DNA from: Aureimonas sp. AU20
Lineage (GTDB): Bacteria; Pseudomonadota; Alphaproteobacteria; Rhizobiales; Rhizobiaceae
Assembly: GCF_001442755.1 (NCBI RefSeq)
Contig: NZ_CP006367.1
Coordinates: forward strand, 1,798,001 to 1,862,000
DNA length: 64,000 nucleotides
Direction: 5' to 3'
How positions within the stretch are numbered: position 1 is the first letter of the stretch; each line of letters starts with the position of its first letter. This document shows positions 1 through 8,917 of the stretch, in pieces. The position numbers and the translations under genes were made by a program. The notes under the pieces are model-generated. The model had not been told where the DNA came from, searched no databases, and worked only from the letters and a program-made list of their open reading frames with translations.

Positions 1-195
1 CACCGGGTGGAGACCGACTTCGAGATCGCCCTCCTGTCCAATCTCGTGGGGCTGACCCCGGGCACGCTGATCTTTGACCTGTCGGAGGACGGTTCGACGC
101 TCTTCGTCCACGCGCTCGACTGTTCCGATCCGGACGAGCGGCGACGCGAGATCGCGGAGGGCTTCGAGCGGCGCATTCTGGAGGCGTTCCGATGA
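1..195 (+). CDS. mnhE: Na+/H+ antiporter subunit E, C-terminal part (5' end outside window)
   Basis: The frame is open from the first base, so only the last 64 residues are present. They carry the MnhE/MrpE signature [18 protein letters not shown] followed by an FVHALD strand, typical of the cytoplasmic C-terminal domain of this small membrane subunit. The Mnh/Mrp/Pha complex exchanges monovalent cations for protons across the inner membrane and supports alkali and salt tolerance. The stop codon overlaps the start of the next gene (ATGA), and subunits F and G follow in the usual order, which makes the assignment firm. The upstream subunits (A-D) are expected to lie before the window. Confidence 0.9.
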   Translation, partial: HRVETDFEIALLSNLVGLTPGTLIFDLSEDGSTLFVHALDCSDPDERRREIAEGFERRILEAFR

Positions 196-560
196 GCTTC
201 GCGCAGTTCTCCGAACGCTTTCTCGATATCGCGCTCACCGTGGCATTGTTCTTGCTCTGCGTTTCCTTCCTCTGCACGGTGATCCGCATCTGGAGAGGCC
301 CGACCTTGCCGGATCGTGTGCTCGGCCTCGACGTGCTGACCTCGTCCTCGATCGGCTTCATCGCCGTGATCGGCATCGACACCGGCTTCACGCTTTATGT
401 CGACATCGCTATCGCGCTCGGCCTCGTCGGCTTCCTCGCCACGATCTCGTTTGCGCGTTTCATCATGGCGCGCGGCGACACAGAGCGCTCGCCCGTCGCC
501 GCCGCGACGGAACCGGAAGCGGACCTGAAGCTTCTCGGCGAGAAGGACCAGATGCCATGA
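192..560 (+). CDS. mnhF: Na+/H+ antiporter subunit F
   Basis: This 122-residue protein has three predicted membrane helices (about residues 10-32, 45-65, 68-92) and the family motif [15 protein letters not shown]. It is a small integral membrane subunit of the multisubunit cation/proton antiporter. The start overlaps the mnhE stop and its own stop overlaps the mnhG start, so E, F and G are translationally coupled. The roughly 30-residue polar tail after the last helix (ending in LLGEKDQMP) is somewhat longer than in minimal homologues. Confidence 0.93.
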   Translation: MSFAQFSERFLDIALTVALFLLCVSFLCTVIRIWRGPTLPDRVLGLDVLTSSSIGFIAVIGIDTGFTLYVDIAIALGLVGFLATISFARFIMARGDTERSPVAAATEPEADLKLLGEKDQMP

Positions 561-967
561 CGGCGGCGATCGGTAATATTCTGGCGGGCATCTTCGTCGT
601 CATGGGCGCGCTCTTCGCGCTGGTCGCCTCGATCGGCATCCTGCGCCTGCCCGACTTCTACACCCGCATCCATGCCGCCTCGAAGGCGGGAACGGTCGGC
701 TCCGTCCTGGCGCTTGTCGCGCTCGCCATCGTCTCCGTGCAAACGGCCGAAGTGCTGCGCGCCATCGCCGCCATCGTCTTCTTCTTCCTCACCGCGCCGA
801 TCTCGGCCCATCTTCTGGGCAAGGCTGCCTATTCGGCGGGATATCGCATGTGGTCGGGCTCGGTGCTGGACGAGATGGACGAGGACTTGGAAGCGCCGCC
901 CAGCGCCCTGACGCAGGGCGACGACAGGGAAACGGCCTCCTGGCCGGCCGATCCCAACCGTCGCTGA
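557..967 (+). CDS. mnhG: Na+/H+ antiporter subunit G
   Basis: The 136-residue product starts at the ATG overlapping the mnhF stop. Three membrane helices are visible (about 5-28, 42-62, 66-90), and the MnhG/PhaG signature [20 protein letters not shown] lies between the first two. The polar tail beyond residue 100 is rich in Asp, Glu and Ser. It is the last gene of the antiporter operon: 135 bases separate it from the next gene, an unrelated DUF423 protein. Confidence 0.94.
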   Translation: MTAAIGNILAGIFVVMGALFALVASIGILRLPDFYTRIHAASKAGTVGSVLALVALAIVSVQTAEVLRAIAAIVFFFLTAPISAHLLGKAAYSAGYRMWSGSVLDEMDEDLEAPPSALTQGDDRETASWPADPNRR

Positions 968-1102
968 TCGCCGATCGTTTTCCAACCGACAGCCCAAGCT
1001 CCGATTGGTGGTGGTCGGGTAGGAAAGGCTGCTTGCCTCGCCGGCTATTTCGGGCTGAGAAGGGCGGAAACGCTCTAATCCCGGCAGACTGGAAAAACAT
1101 TT

Positions 1103-1477
1103 ATGATGCGATGGCCCTTCCGAACCGCCCTCGGCTTTGCCGGCCTGTTCGGCGCGGCAGGAACCGCAGGTGCGGCCTATGCCGCACATGGGGGAGGGGA
1201 TGCGAGCCTCGCCGCAATCGCCGCCGCCATCGCCTTCGTCCACGCGCCGACGCTCCTGGCGCTCGGCCTTGCCGGCGAGCGGCTGCGCGGTGCGGCTCTG
1301 CCGATCCTCGGCCTGATCGCGGGCGTGCTTCTGTTTTCGGGAGATTTGGCGATGCGATTGGCAACCGGAGGCCGGCTCTTCGCCATGGCCGCGCCGACCG
1401 GCGGCACGGTGCTGATCCTGTCCTGGCTGCTGCTCGGCGTTCTCGCCCTGCTTCCCGCGCGTGGCGGGAAACTTTGA
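1103..1477 (+). CDS. DUF423 family small membrane protein
   Basis: The 124-residue protein is almost entirely hydrophobic, with four predicted helices. It has the DUF423 layout: an early Gly/Ala-rich segment with a GAAYAAHGGG stretch (family GAFGAHGL-like), a central LLFSGDLAMRL and a final PTGGTVLILSWLLL. The family (YwdK/YgdD-like) is widespread but of unknown function. Two adjacent ATG codons occur at the start, and the first was chosen. It sits alone between the antiporter operon and the convergent acvB gene, with no clear functional link. Confidence 0.8.
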   Translation: MMRWPFRTALGFAGLFGAAGTAGAAYAAHGGGDASLAAIAAAIAFVHAPTLLALGLAGERLRGAALPILGLIAGVLLFSGDLAMRLATGGRLFAMAAPTGGTVLILSWLLLGVLALLPARGGKL

Positions 1478-1528
1478 TCGCGTAAGCGCTTCGCCGCCGA
1501 CTCGTGATGGGCGGCGAAGGCGTTGGGG

Positions 1529-2962
1529 TCAGCGCGCCGGCGTCGCCGGTGTGGCGGCGGCCGCCTCCGTGGGGGCGGCAAGGGCGGCGGCCGGACCGCT
1601 CTTGATCGCGTTCAGCAGGCGTTCGGCGAGCGCTTCGTAATTGCCGTCGAAATGGTGCCCGCCCTCGATCGAGAGTTTGGCCGCATCGGCCAGCTGCGGC
1701 GCGAGGCAGGCGGTGTCCGCTTCGTCCTCGGTGCCGTAGATGCAGAGCAGCTTGGAGACGGGAACGGCTTTCAGTGCGTTCACCACGTCGCTCGCGCCCG
1801 TCGACATGCCGAGCCAGCCACCGACGGAAATCTCGAAGCCCGTCTTCTGCGAGGGCGCGAGAAGGCCGATCAGGTCGATCCGGTCGGTCCAGATCTGCGG
1901 TAGCTTGGGATAGGCGAAGGGCAGCGTGTCGGCGCCGAAGGAATAGCCGAGCAGCGCTACCGGGACGCCCGGCTTCGGATTGGCCTTGCCGAGCATAGTT
2001 TCCATGTCGGTCGCCATCTGCTCCGGCGTCTTTTCCGACCAGAAATAGCGCAGCGCGTCGACGCCGATGACCTCGACGCCATGCTCGCTCAGCCAATCGC
2101 CGATCGTCTTGTCGAGATCGCGCCAACCGCCGTCGCCGGAGAAGAAGAGCGCCACCGCGATCGGCTCGCCCTTGGGCTTGGTGACGATGATCGGCAGGGC
2201 CGAATTGTCGGCTTGGCTGATGTTGTCGGCCGCCGCGACCACGGCGTCCAGGGCGGTCGCCGGGTCCTTCGCCACGACGGTCGCGGCCTTGTAGGGCGCG
2301 GTTGGGGCAAGGTCGGTCGAATGGCCCTCGGGCTCGATGAAGACGAAGGGCTGAATCAGGTCGGCTGTGCGATCGTAGGCGAAGCCGCCGCGCCCGGCGG
2401 GCGTCGCCTTGGCGCCGGCGCAGACCGGAAGCGTCGAGCGGGCCGAAGGGGCGGCGTTCAGCGCGACGCCGCCGGCCATGGTCGCCGCCGGCGTGTCGGC
2501 CACCGCCGCATACGCGACCGTGCCGCCCACGCCGCGCCCGACCACGACGGGGTGGAAATAGGTCTGAAGCTCCAGGGCGCGCAGGGCTTCCTTAGCGATG
2601 CCCTCGATGTCCGAGCCGAGATAGATGCAGTCGTCGCCGTCCTCGATCCCTTCCTCCAGCGCGGCGCGCCAGCGAACGAGATCGATCTGCACGACGATCT
2701 GTCCGCCGTCCACGAGCTTGGCCGCCAGCTCGCGGTCCTCGCGCGCGATCCCGCCCTCGTCAGACAGGAGCACGGTCAGGCCGACCGGATCGCTGTCCGG
2801 CTCGAAGACGGGAACCCCGGCCATGTTTTCGTAGGTGACGACGGCGGCCGGCACGGCGGCGGCCGCGTTGCTCTTGACGCGCGACAGAAGAACGCCGGCC
2901 CCCACCCCACCCAGAAGGATCGGTGTGAGAAGTGCGGCAAGAAGAAGAGGGGCTCGCTTCAT
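1529..2962 (-). CDS. acvB: AcvB/VirJ family lipase-like protein, probable lysyl-phosphatidylglycerol hydrolase
   Basis: The 477-residue product has an N-terminal hydrophobic segment (residues 4-26) fitting a signal peptide or anchor, so it should act in the periplasm. The C-terminal VirJ domain (about 260-465) is an alpha/beta hydrolase with the nucleophile elbow GYSFG (Ser341), an FSGDGGW oxyanion-type loop near 274 and a late His in EGGHHFDG. The N-terminal half looks like a degenerate copy of the fold: at 142-146 it reads GRGVG where a catalytic Ser would sit. In Agrobacterium and Rhizobium tropici the orthologue (AcvB/AtvA) follows lpiA and hydrolyses aminoacyl-phosphatidylglycerol, needed for acid tolerance and virulence. 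Here the gene overlaps lpiA by 4 bases, supporting the same role. Confidence 0.88.
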   Translation of the reverse strand: MKRAPLLLAALLTPILLGGVGAGVLLSRVKSNAAAAVPAAVVTYENMAGVPVFEPDSDPVGLTVLLSDEGGIAREDRELAAKLVDGGQIVVQIDLVRWRAALEEGIEDGDDCIYLGSDIEGIAKEALRALELQTYFHPVVVGRGVGGTVAYAAVADTPAATMAGGVALNAAPSARSTLPVCAGAKATPAGRGGFAYDRTADLIQPFVFIEPEGHSTDLAPTAPYKAATVVAKDPATALDAVVAAADNISQADNSALPIIVTKPKGEPIAVALFFSGDGGWRDLDKTIGDWLSEHGVEVIGVDALRYFWSEKTPEQMATDMETMLGKANPKPGVPVALLGYSFGADTLPFAYPKLPQIWTDRIDLIGLLAPSQKTGFEISVGGWLGMSTGASDVVNALKAVPVSKLLCIYGTEDEADTACLAPQLADAAKLSIEGGHHFDGNYEALAERLLNAIKSGPAAALAAPTEAAAATPATPAR

Positions 2963-5535
2963 GAATCCTGCTTGGGTCGGCCGGAGATAAGGGTCGTCAC
3001 GTCTACCAGAACCTTGGCTGTGTCGAAGCCGCCGGGACAGACGAGGTAATGCGGCGTCCAGACGGGCGCGAATTTCTGCTTGAAGGATTTCAGCCCGTCA
3101 AATCGATAGAAGGAACCGCCGCGCCGATAAAGGAAGGAGCCGAAACGGTTCCAGCGCGAGGCGCCGCGCCGGTCCACCAGGCCCGACAGGGGCGCGGCGC
3201 CCAGGTTGAACCACTTGTATCCCTCGTCCTTCGCATAGAGCATGAGCTTTGCGAAGAGCGCGTCCATGATCACTTTCGAGACATTGGGCAGGAAGCGCAT
3301 CAGGTCGATCGAAATTTCTTCCTTGTTCGCGCCGCGCCAGATATTGGCGAAGGCGACAATGGCCCCGTCCTTCTTCAGGACAGCCATGTCGAAATGCGAG
3401 AGGTAGGCTCGGTCGAAATAGCCGAGCGAGAAGCCCTTTTCAGTGCCGGACTTCATCTCGAGCCACGCGTCGGACACGGCGCGCAACTCATCCATGCTGG
3501 CGACGACCTCCTCGCGCGAGATCACCGAGAAGACGAGGCCTTCGCGCTCGGCCCGGCGCGTCGCGGTGCGAAGGTCCTGCTTCTTGGCACCTTCCACGGA
3601 GAAGGTGGTGAGATCGACGCGGGCGACCTCGCCGAGCTTCAGGGCGACGAGGCCCATGTCGAGAAACAGCGGCAGGCTTTCGGGCGAGACTTCGTAGAAG
3701 ACCGGACGCTCGGCCTGCGCATCCGCCAAGTCGCGGAAGGCCCAGGCCAGATCGTGCACGACCTCGGGGGGGCCGATCGGCTCACCCAGCGCGATCAGGC
3801 TGCCGCCCGAGCGCGCGTACATGACGAAGCCGCGCTTGTCCGGCGAGAAGAGGAAGCGCTTGTCGCCCAGGAGCGCGAGCGCCGCGTTGGTGTTGGGCGA
3901 GGCGTCGACGATGGGCGACACGTCGTCGGGAATGCGGCTGCGGCGCTGGATGCGGTCCGTCCGGCGGTGGATGGCGACGTCAAGCCCGACGAAGGCGATC
4001 ACCACGAAGGCGACGACGCTGGCGCGCAGGAAGCGCGGCGCGTCCGCCGAGAGGGCGAAGTCCCACCACATCGTGTTGGCGTATTCGACATGGCGATAGG
4101 CGAAGAAGCCGAGCCAGACGCTGGCGATCACGGTTGCCGAAACCGCCGCCAGCCAGCTCCAGTTGACGGCGAAGAGGCCGCGCATGGATCGACGGTAGAA
4201 GGCGTGGCGGAAGCCGATCAGAAGGCCGGCGACGAGAACGAGGACGAAGGCCTCTTCCCAGTCCAGACCCTTCGAGATCGAGAAGACGGCGCCGGCCACG
4301 AGCAGCCCGAAGGCCACGACCCAGGCGCGCCAGAGGCGCTTGGCGAGACCGCGCGAGACCACCAGAAGCGCGACGCCGACGAAGCTCGCCGCCAGATGCG
4401 ACATCTCGATGAAGGGCAGGGGGACGAAATCGCTGAGAAGATCGAGGCGCGTCGCCTGGCCGGGCGTCGCGCCCGAGAAGAGGAGAACGAGACCGCCGCC
4501 GAAAGCCAAGACCGCCGTGGCCGGCGGGACCATAGGCTCCAGCGCGCGAGAAAGTTCCTTCATCGGCCCCTTCATCACGCCGCGCCGGCGCACCGCCTCC
4601 ACCACGAGAAGGCCGGCGACCGTCACCAGAAGCGGCAGCAGCGTGTAGATCAGGCGATAGACCAGGAGCGCGGCCACGACATCGGCGCGCTGCGACAGGC
4701 CGAGGCTGGCGATGATGGTCGCCTCGAAGGCGCCGAGGCCGCCGGGCGCGCTGGAGGCGACGCCCACCACCACGGCCACCGAGAAGACCAGAGCGAAGAG
4801 AATGAAGCTGTCGACCGTGTCGGCCGGCATGAGCACGTACAGCGTCGCGGCGGCCGCGCCGACATCGATGATGCCGGCGACGAGCTGGACGATGGCGCCC
4901 TTGTGCGAGGGCAGGGGCAGCGTGAACTTGCCGAAGCGGGCCGTGCGCTCGCCGCCCGACAGCCAGACCACGAAGCCGGCGACCAGCGCCACGAGAATGA
5001 TGCCGATCGCCGCGTCCACCACCGGGCCAGCGTCGCGGAACACGGGAACGCCCTGCGGATCGACGATCAGCGCGACGCCGAGCATGATGGCGAGCGCGAA
5101 CCAGAGCGCGAACCAGGACGTACCGACGATGCGGCCGATATCGGCAAGCTCGATACCGCCCGACTTGTACACGTGGTAGCGCAGCGCGCCGCCGGTCAGC
5201 AGCGGAAAGCCGAGCGCGTTGGAAATGGCGTAGCCGGCCGCACCGACCGTCGCGGCGACGGGCTTCGACACGCGCCCCGGCGCGATCGTCTCCACCGCCA
5301 CCACGTCGTAGAGCGAGACGGCGGCGAAGGAGATCACCGTGAAGACAAGAGCCAGGATCAGGTCCAGACCCGACACCGCGTTCACCGCGCCGCGAACCTG
5401 ATCGAGCGTCAGCGTGTGGACCATGCTGCCGAGCGCCGCGAAGGCCGCCACTGTGATGGCGAGCCCCAACGCGGCGGGGACATATCTGCGCCAGGCGCGA
5501 GCGGAATGACGTTCGGCTTTGGCCTCGGTGGTCAT
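2959..5535 (-). CDS. lpiA: bifunctional lysylphosphatidylglycerol flippase/synthetase (LpiA/MprF)
   Basis: The roughly 858-residue protein has an N-terminal multi-helix flippase region (first helix about residues 18-37, helices continuing to about 510) and a C-terminal GNAT-like DUF2156 synthetase domain (about 530-850, with DKRFLFSPDKRGFVMYARSG and YKWFNLGAAPLSGL). It transfers lysine from Lys-tRNA to phosphatidylglycerol and flips the product to the outer leaflet, lowering surface charge and protecting against acid and cationic peptides. An in-frame ATG 51 bases upstream would give 875 residues. I chose the downstream ATG, which has GGGA at a better distance and precedes a typical Thr/Glu-rich N-terminus. 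It is the first gene of the lpiA-acvB operon. Confidence 0.92.
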   Translation of the reverse strand: MTTEAKAERHSARAWRRYVPAALGLAITVAAFAALGSMVHTLTLDQVRGAVNAVSGLDLILALVFTVISFAAVSLYDVVAVETIAPGRVSKPVAATVGAAGYAISNALGFPLLTGGALRYHVYKSGGIELADIGRIVGTSWFALWFALAIMLGVALIVDPQGVPVFRDAGPVVDAAIGIILVALVAGFVVWLSGGERTARFGKFTLPLPSHKGAIVQLVAGIIDVGAAAATLYVLMPADTVDSFILFALVFSVAVVVGVASSAPGGLGAFEATIIASLGLSQRADVVAALLVYRLIYTLLPLLVTVAGLLVVEAVRRRGVMKGPMKELSRALEPMVPPATAVLAFGGGLVLLFSGATPGQATRLDLLSDFVPLPFIEMSHLAASFVGVALLVVSRGLAKRLWRAWVVAFGLLVAGAVFSISKGLDWEEAFVLVLVAGLLIGFRHAFYRRSMRGLFAVNWSWLAAVSATVIASVWLGFFAYRHVEYANTMWWDFALSADAPRFLRASVVAFVVIAFVGLDVAIHRRTDRIQRRSRIPDDVSPIVDASPNTNAALALLGDKRFLFSPDKRGFVMYARSGGSLIALGEPIGPPEVVHDLAWAFRDLADAQAERPVFYEVSPESLPLFLDMGLVALKLGEVARVDLTTFSVEGAKKQDLRTATRRAEREGLVFSVISREEVVASMDELRAVSDAWLEMKSGTEKGFSLGYFDRAYLSHFDMAVLKKDGAIVAFANIWRGANKEEISIDLMRFLPNVSKVIMDALFAKLMLYAKDEGYKWFNLGAAPLSGLVDRRGASRWNRFGSFLYRRGGSFYRFDGLKSFKQKFAPVWTPHYLVCPGGFDTAKVLVDVTTLISGRPKQDS

Positions 5536-5894
5536 GTCGATTCCCAATGGTCCCGCATTGTCCGGCCATACCGGAGCGATGGGCATTTACCCCGTCGCAC
5601 CGCTTGAGCAAGCCCATGCGGCGCGATTGCGTAAATTTCAGGACGGACGCTTATCGATCGAGCATGAAAATTAGATGCATTGCCGCAAGGAAAGGCAGTC
5701 ATTTCTTTATTTTTGACCAAACGATAAAAACTTTTGACGACCTTGAATCTTCGAAGCATTCTGATCTGGAACGGTTCGAAACTCGGGGCCGACGGGGCGC
5801 CGAAGCCTTCCGCCGTCATGCCGCCATCGCCTTTCGGACCGCCGCCTCCGGCGCTGTCGAAAGCGCCGTGCCATCTCGTCCAGAAGGGTTTCCC
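5536..5894. promoter_or_regulatory. divergent intergenic region lpiA / pyrimidine dehydrogenase operon, with RutR-type half-site
   Basis: This 359-base non-coding stretch separates two outward-facing operons. It is AT-richer than its neighbours near 5690-5740. Bases 5713-5719 read TTGACCA, a perfect left half of the RutR operator. The expected right half (CGATAAA against TGGTCAA) matches at only four of seven positions. A purine-rich ribosome binding site (AGAAGGG) lies at 5882-5888, just before the ATG at 5895. I see no ORF of its own. Regulation by RutR is inferred from the much better site at 12147-12162. Confidence 0.4.
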
Positions 5895-7310
5895 ATGTCC
5901 GAAATCCGCATGACCTCTCCCGACATCGCCGCCGGTCGGCTCGGCCCCGATCTGCTCGCCCAGGGCTTCTCCGACATTCATCCGCCGCTGGAGGCGCACG
6001 AGGCGCTGGTGGAGGCGGATCGCTGCTACTTCTGCTTCGATGCGCCCTGCATGCAGGCCTGCCCGACCTCGATCGACGTGCCGCTGTTCATCCGCGAGAT
6101 CCAGGCGGGCAACCCGGTCGGCGCGGCCAAGACGATCTTCCAGGCCAATATTCTGGGCGGCATGTGCGCCCGCGTCTGCCCGACGGAAACGCTCTGCGAG
6201 GAAGCCTGCGTGCGCGAGGCGGCGGAGGGCAAGCCGGTGCGCATCGGCCTGCTTCAGCGCTTCGCCACCGATCACCTGATCGAGGCGGGGCGGCATCCGT
6301 TCGAACGCGCAGCATCGACGGGCCGCCGCATCGCCGTGGTCGGCGCCGGGCCGGCGGGCCTGTCCTGCGCCCATCGACTGGCCCAACTCGGCCATGACGT
6401 CACCCTTTACGACGCGCGGGAGAAGCCGGGCGGCCTCAACGAGTACGGCATCGCCGCCTATAAGGCGACCGACGGCTTCGCCCAGGCCGAAGTGGACTTC
6501 ATTCTGGCGATCGGCGGCATCACGCTGGTCAACGGGCGTGCACTCGGGCGCGACCTGCATCTGGACGAGCTGCGCGAAAGTTTCGACGCGGTGTTTCTGG
6601 GGTTCGGCCTCGCCGGCGTCAACGCGCTCGGCCTCGAGAGCGAGGCGAGCGCCGGCGCGCACGATGCGGTCGCCTGGATCGCCGAGCTGCGCCAGACGCG
6701 GGACCTGTCGGATCTGCCGGTCGGGCGGCGCGTCGTGGTGATCGGCGGCGGCATGACGGCGGTGGACGCAGCCGTGCAGGCCAAGGCGCTGGGCGCGGAA
6801 GAGGTGACGCTCGCCTATCGGCGTGGCCGCGAGAGCATGAACGCCTCGCTCTACGAGCAGCAGATCGCGCAGACGCGCGGCGTGCAGATCCGTTGCCATC
6901 TCGCGCCCCGCCGCATCCTCGCCGAAAACGGCCATGTGCGGGGCATCGAGATGGAGCGAACGCGCCTCGTGAATGGGCGCCTGGAGCTGATCGGCGAGAC
7001 GGTGACGATCGAGGCCGATCAGGTGTTCAAGGCGATCGGCCAGCAGTTCCGCCTGGAAGGGCTGGAGCCCGAGGCGGCGGGGCTGGTGCTGGAAGGCGGG
7101 CGCATCCGCGTCGATGCCGAGCGGCGCACCAGCCTGCCCGGCGTCTGGGCCGGAGGGGACTGCGTGGCCGGCGGCGAGGATCTGACCGTCGTCGCGGTCG
7201 AGGACGGCAAGCGCGCCGCGCTTTCGATCGACGCGGCATTGCGAAACGCGGCCCTCACGACCCCTGAGCAAGCCGCATCCCCGCCGGCCTTCGCCGCCGC
7301 CGCGCGCTGA
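5895..7310 (+). CDS. preT: dihydropyrimidine dehydrogenase NAD(P)H-oxidoreductase subunit (PreT/PydX, GltD-like)
   Basis: The 471-residue protein starts at the ATG preceded by AGAAGGG. The N-terminal region (about 30-130) is an Fe-S domain with cysteines in CYFCFDAPCMQACP and ARVCPTETLCEEACV. A FAD-binding GAGPAGLSCAHR follows near residue 150, and a second dinucleotide fold with VIGGGMTAVDAA near 280. It passes electrons from NAD(P)H to the catalytic subunit PreA, encoded 32 bases downstream, which reduces uracil and thymine to the dihydro forms. Length and architecture match PreT and GltD-type subunits. The adjacent preA and downstream dihydropyrimidinase settle the substrate assignment. 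Confidence 0.9.
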   Translation: MSEIRMTSPDIAAGRLGPDLLAQGFSDIHPPLEAHEALVEADRCYFCFDAPCMQACPTSIDVPLFIREIQAGNPVGAAKTIFQANILGGMCARVCPTETLCEEACVREAAEGKPVRIGLLQRFATDHLIEAGRHPFERAASTGRRIAVVGAGPAGLSCAHRLAQLGHDVTLYDAREKPGGLNEYGIAAYKATDGFAQAEVDFILAIGGITLVNGRALGRDLHLDELRESFDAVFLGFGLAGVNALGLESEASAGAHDAVAWIAELRQTRDLSDLPVGRRVVVIGGGMTAVDAAVQAKALGAEEVTLAYRRGRESMNASLYEQQIAQTRGVQIRCHLAPRRILAENGHVRGIEMERTRLVNGRLELIGETVTIEADQVFKAIGQQFRLEGLEPEAAGLVLEGGRIRVDAERRTSLPGVWAGGDCVAGGEDLTVVAVEDGKRAALSIDAALRNAALTTPEQAASPPAFAAAAR

Positions 7311-7342
7311 GCCTCACCCCGGACGATTGGGAACCCAAGATC

Positions 7343-8686
7343 ATGGCCGACCTCGCGACCGACTTCATCGGCATCCGCTCGCCCAACCCTTTCTGGCTGG
7401 CCTCCGCGCCGCCGACCGATAAGGAATACAATGTCCAGCGGGCCTTCGAGGCCGGCTGGGGCGGCGTCGTCTGGAAGACGCTGGGCGAGGGCGACCCTGT
7501 CGTCAACGTCAACGGGCCGCGCTATGGCGCGATCCACGGGCCGGACCGCCGCCTGCTCGGCTTCAACAATATCGAGCTCATCACCGACCGCTCGCTGGAC
7601 CTCAATCTCGAGGAGATCGCCCGAGTCAAGCGCAACTGGCCTGACCGCGCCGTGGTCGTCTCGCTCATGGTGCCCTGCGAGGAGCGGAGCTGGCAGGCGA
7701 TCCTCGCACGCGTCGCCGATACGGGCTGCGACGGGGTGGAACTCAATTTCGGCTGCCCGCACGGCATGTCCGAGCGCGGCATGGGCTCGGCCGTGGGCCA
7801 GGTGCCCGAGTATATCGAGATGGTCGCCGCCTGGTGCAAACAGCATTCCAGCCTGCCGGTCATCGTCAAGCTGACGCCCAACATCACCGACATCCGTTAT
7901 CCCGCCCGCGCGGCCAAGCGGGGCGGGGCCGACGCGGTCTCGCTCATCAACACGATCTCCTCCATCGTCTCGATCGACCTCGACAATTTCGCGCCGACGC
8001 CGACGATCGACGGGCGCGGCAGCCATGGCGGCTATTGCGGACCGGCGGTGAAGCCCATCGCGCTCAACATGGTGGCCGAGATCGCCAGGGACCGCGAAAC
8101 ATACGGCCTGCCGATGTCCGGCATCGGCGGCATCACCACCTGGCGGGATGCGGCGGAGTTCATCGCGCTCGGCTGCGGCAACGTGCAGGTCTGCACCGCA
8201 GCTATGACCTATGGTTTCAAGGTCGTGCAGGAAATGACGGCCGGCCTGTCGGACTGGATGGACACGAAGGGCTATCGCACCATCGAGGATTTTCGCGGCC
8301 GTGCCGTGCCCAACGTCACGGACTGGCAGTATCTCAACCTGAATTACGTCACCAAGGCCCGCATCGACCAGGACCTCTGCATCAAGTGCGGGCGATGCCA
8401 CATCGCCTGCGAGGACACGTCGCATCAGGCGATCACGAATCAGGTGGACGGACTGCGCCATTTCGAGGTGATCGACGCCGACTGCGTCGGATGCAACCTC
8501 TGCGTCAATGTCTGCCCGATTGAAAGCTGCATCACGATGGAGCAGATCACCGGCCATGATCCACGCACCGGCCTGCCCATCCCGCCGGACTATTCCAACT
8601 GGACGGTGCATCCGAACAACCCGTTGAAACGAGAGACGATTCAGTTCGCGCCCGAGCCGATGGTGCTGCCCGACGCGGCGGAATGA
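7343..8686 (+). CDS. preA: NAD-dependent dihydropyrimidine dehydrogenase subunit PreA
   Basis: The 447-residue catalytic subunit has a dihydroorotate-dehydrogenase-like FMN TIM barrel (about 1-320; NFGCPHGMSERGMGSAVGQ around 134-152, GIGGITTWRDAAEFIALG in the phosphate-binding loop). A two-cluster ferredoxin domain follows at the C-terminus (CIKCGRCHIAC and CVGCNLCVNVCP, both complete for [4Fe-4S]). It reduces uracil or thymine at the 5,6 double bond, the first step of the reductive pyrimidine pathway, with electrons from PreT. It forms an operon with preT. The following gene on the same strand is an unrelated signalling protein 231 bases away. Confidence 0.95.
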   Translation: MADLATDFIGIRSPNPFWLASAPPTDKEYNVQRAFEAGWGGVVWKTLGEGDPVVNVNGPRYGAIHGPDRRLLGFNNIELITDRSLDLNLEEIARVKRNWPDRAVVVSLMVPCEERSWQAILARVADTGCDGVELNFGCPHGMSERGMGSAVGQVPEYIEMVAAWCKQHSSLPVIVKLTPNITDIRYPARAAKRGGADAVSLINTISSIVSIDLDNFAPTPTIDGRGSHGGYCGPAVKPIALNMVAEIARDRETYGLPMSGIGGITTWRDAAEFIALGCGNVQVCTAAMTYGFKVVQEMTAGLSDWMDTKGYRTIEDFRGRAVPNVTDWQYLNLNYVTKARIDQDLCIKCGRCHIACEDTSHQAITNQVDGLRHFEVIDADCVGCNLCVNVCPIESCITMEQITGHDPRTGLPIPPDYSNWTVHPNNPLKRETIQFAPEPMVLPDAAE

Positions 8687-8917
8687 CGGACGGAAGCCTC
8701 GTCGTTCGTATGAGCGCATGGCGTGTGGTCAGACTCTCGGCGCGCCGGGTACGGCGGCCTTTTCTCTATCAATTTCCGGTGTCTTCCCGTCGATGCGACG
8801 ATCCCAAGCAGCCCGGCTGTAACGGAACACTAATGTCATGATGCGAAGCTCGGGGTGAAAGTCGAAGATGGTCGGCCATCGATTGGTCGATCGTCGGCAG
8901 GAGCATGAGTTGGTGTT

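Noticed and set aside
3049..5607. An 852-codon open frame opposite lpiA
   Set aside because: Its translation is rich in Arg, Asp, His and Glu with no motif, as expected from the complement of a high-GC membrane-protein gene. lpiA has full domain support.
8687..8917. tRNA or small RNA gene in the preA to GGDEF-EAL gap
   Set aside because: No cloverleaf or terminator can be drawn; only scattered short inverted repeats.
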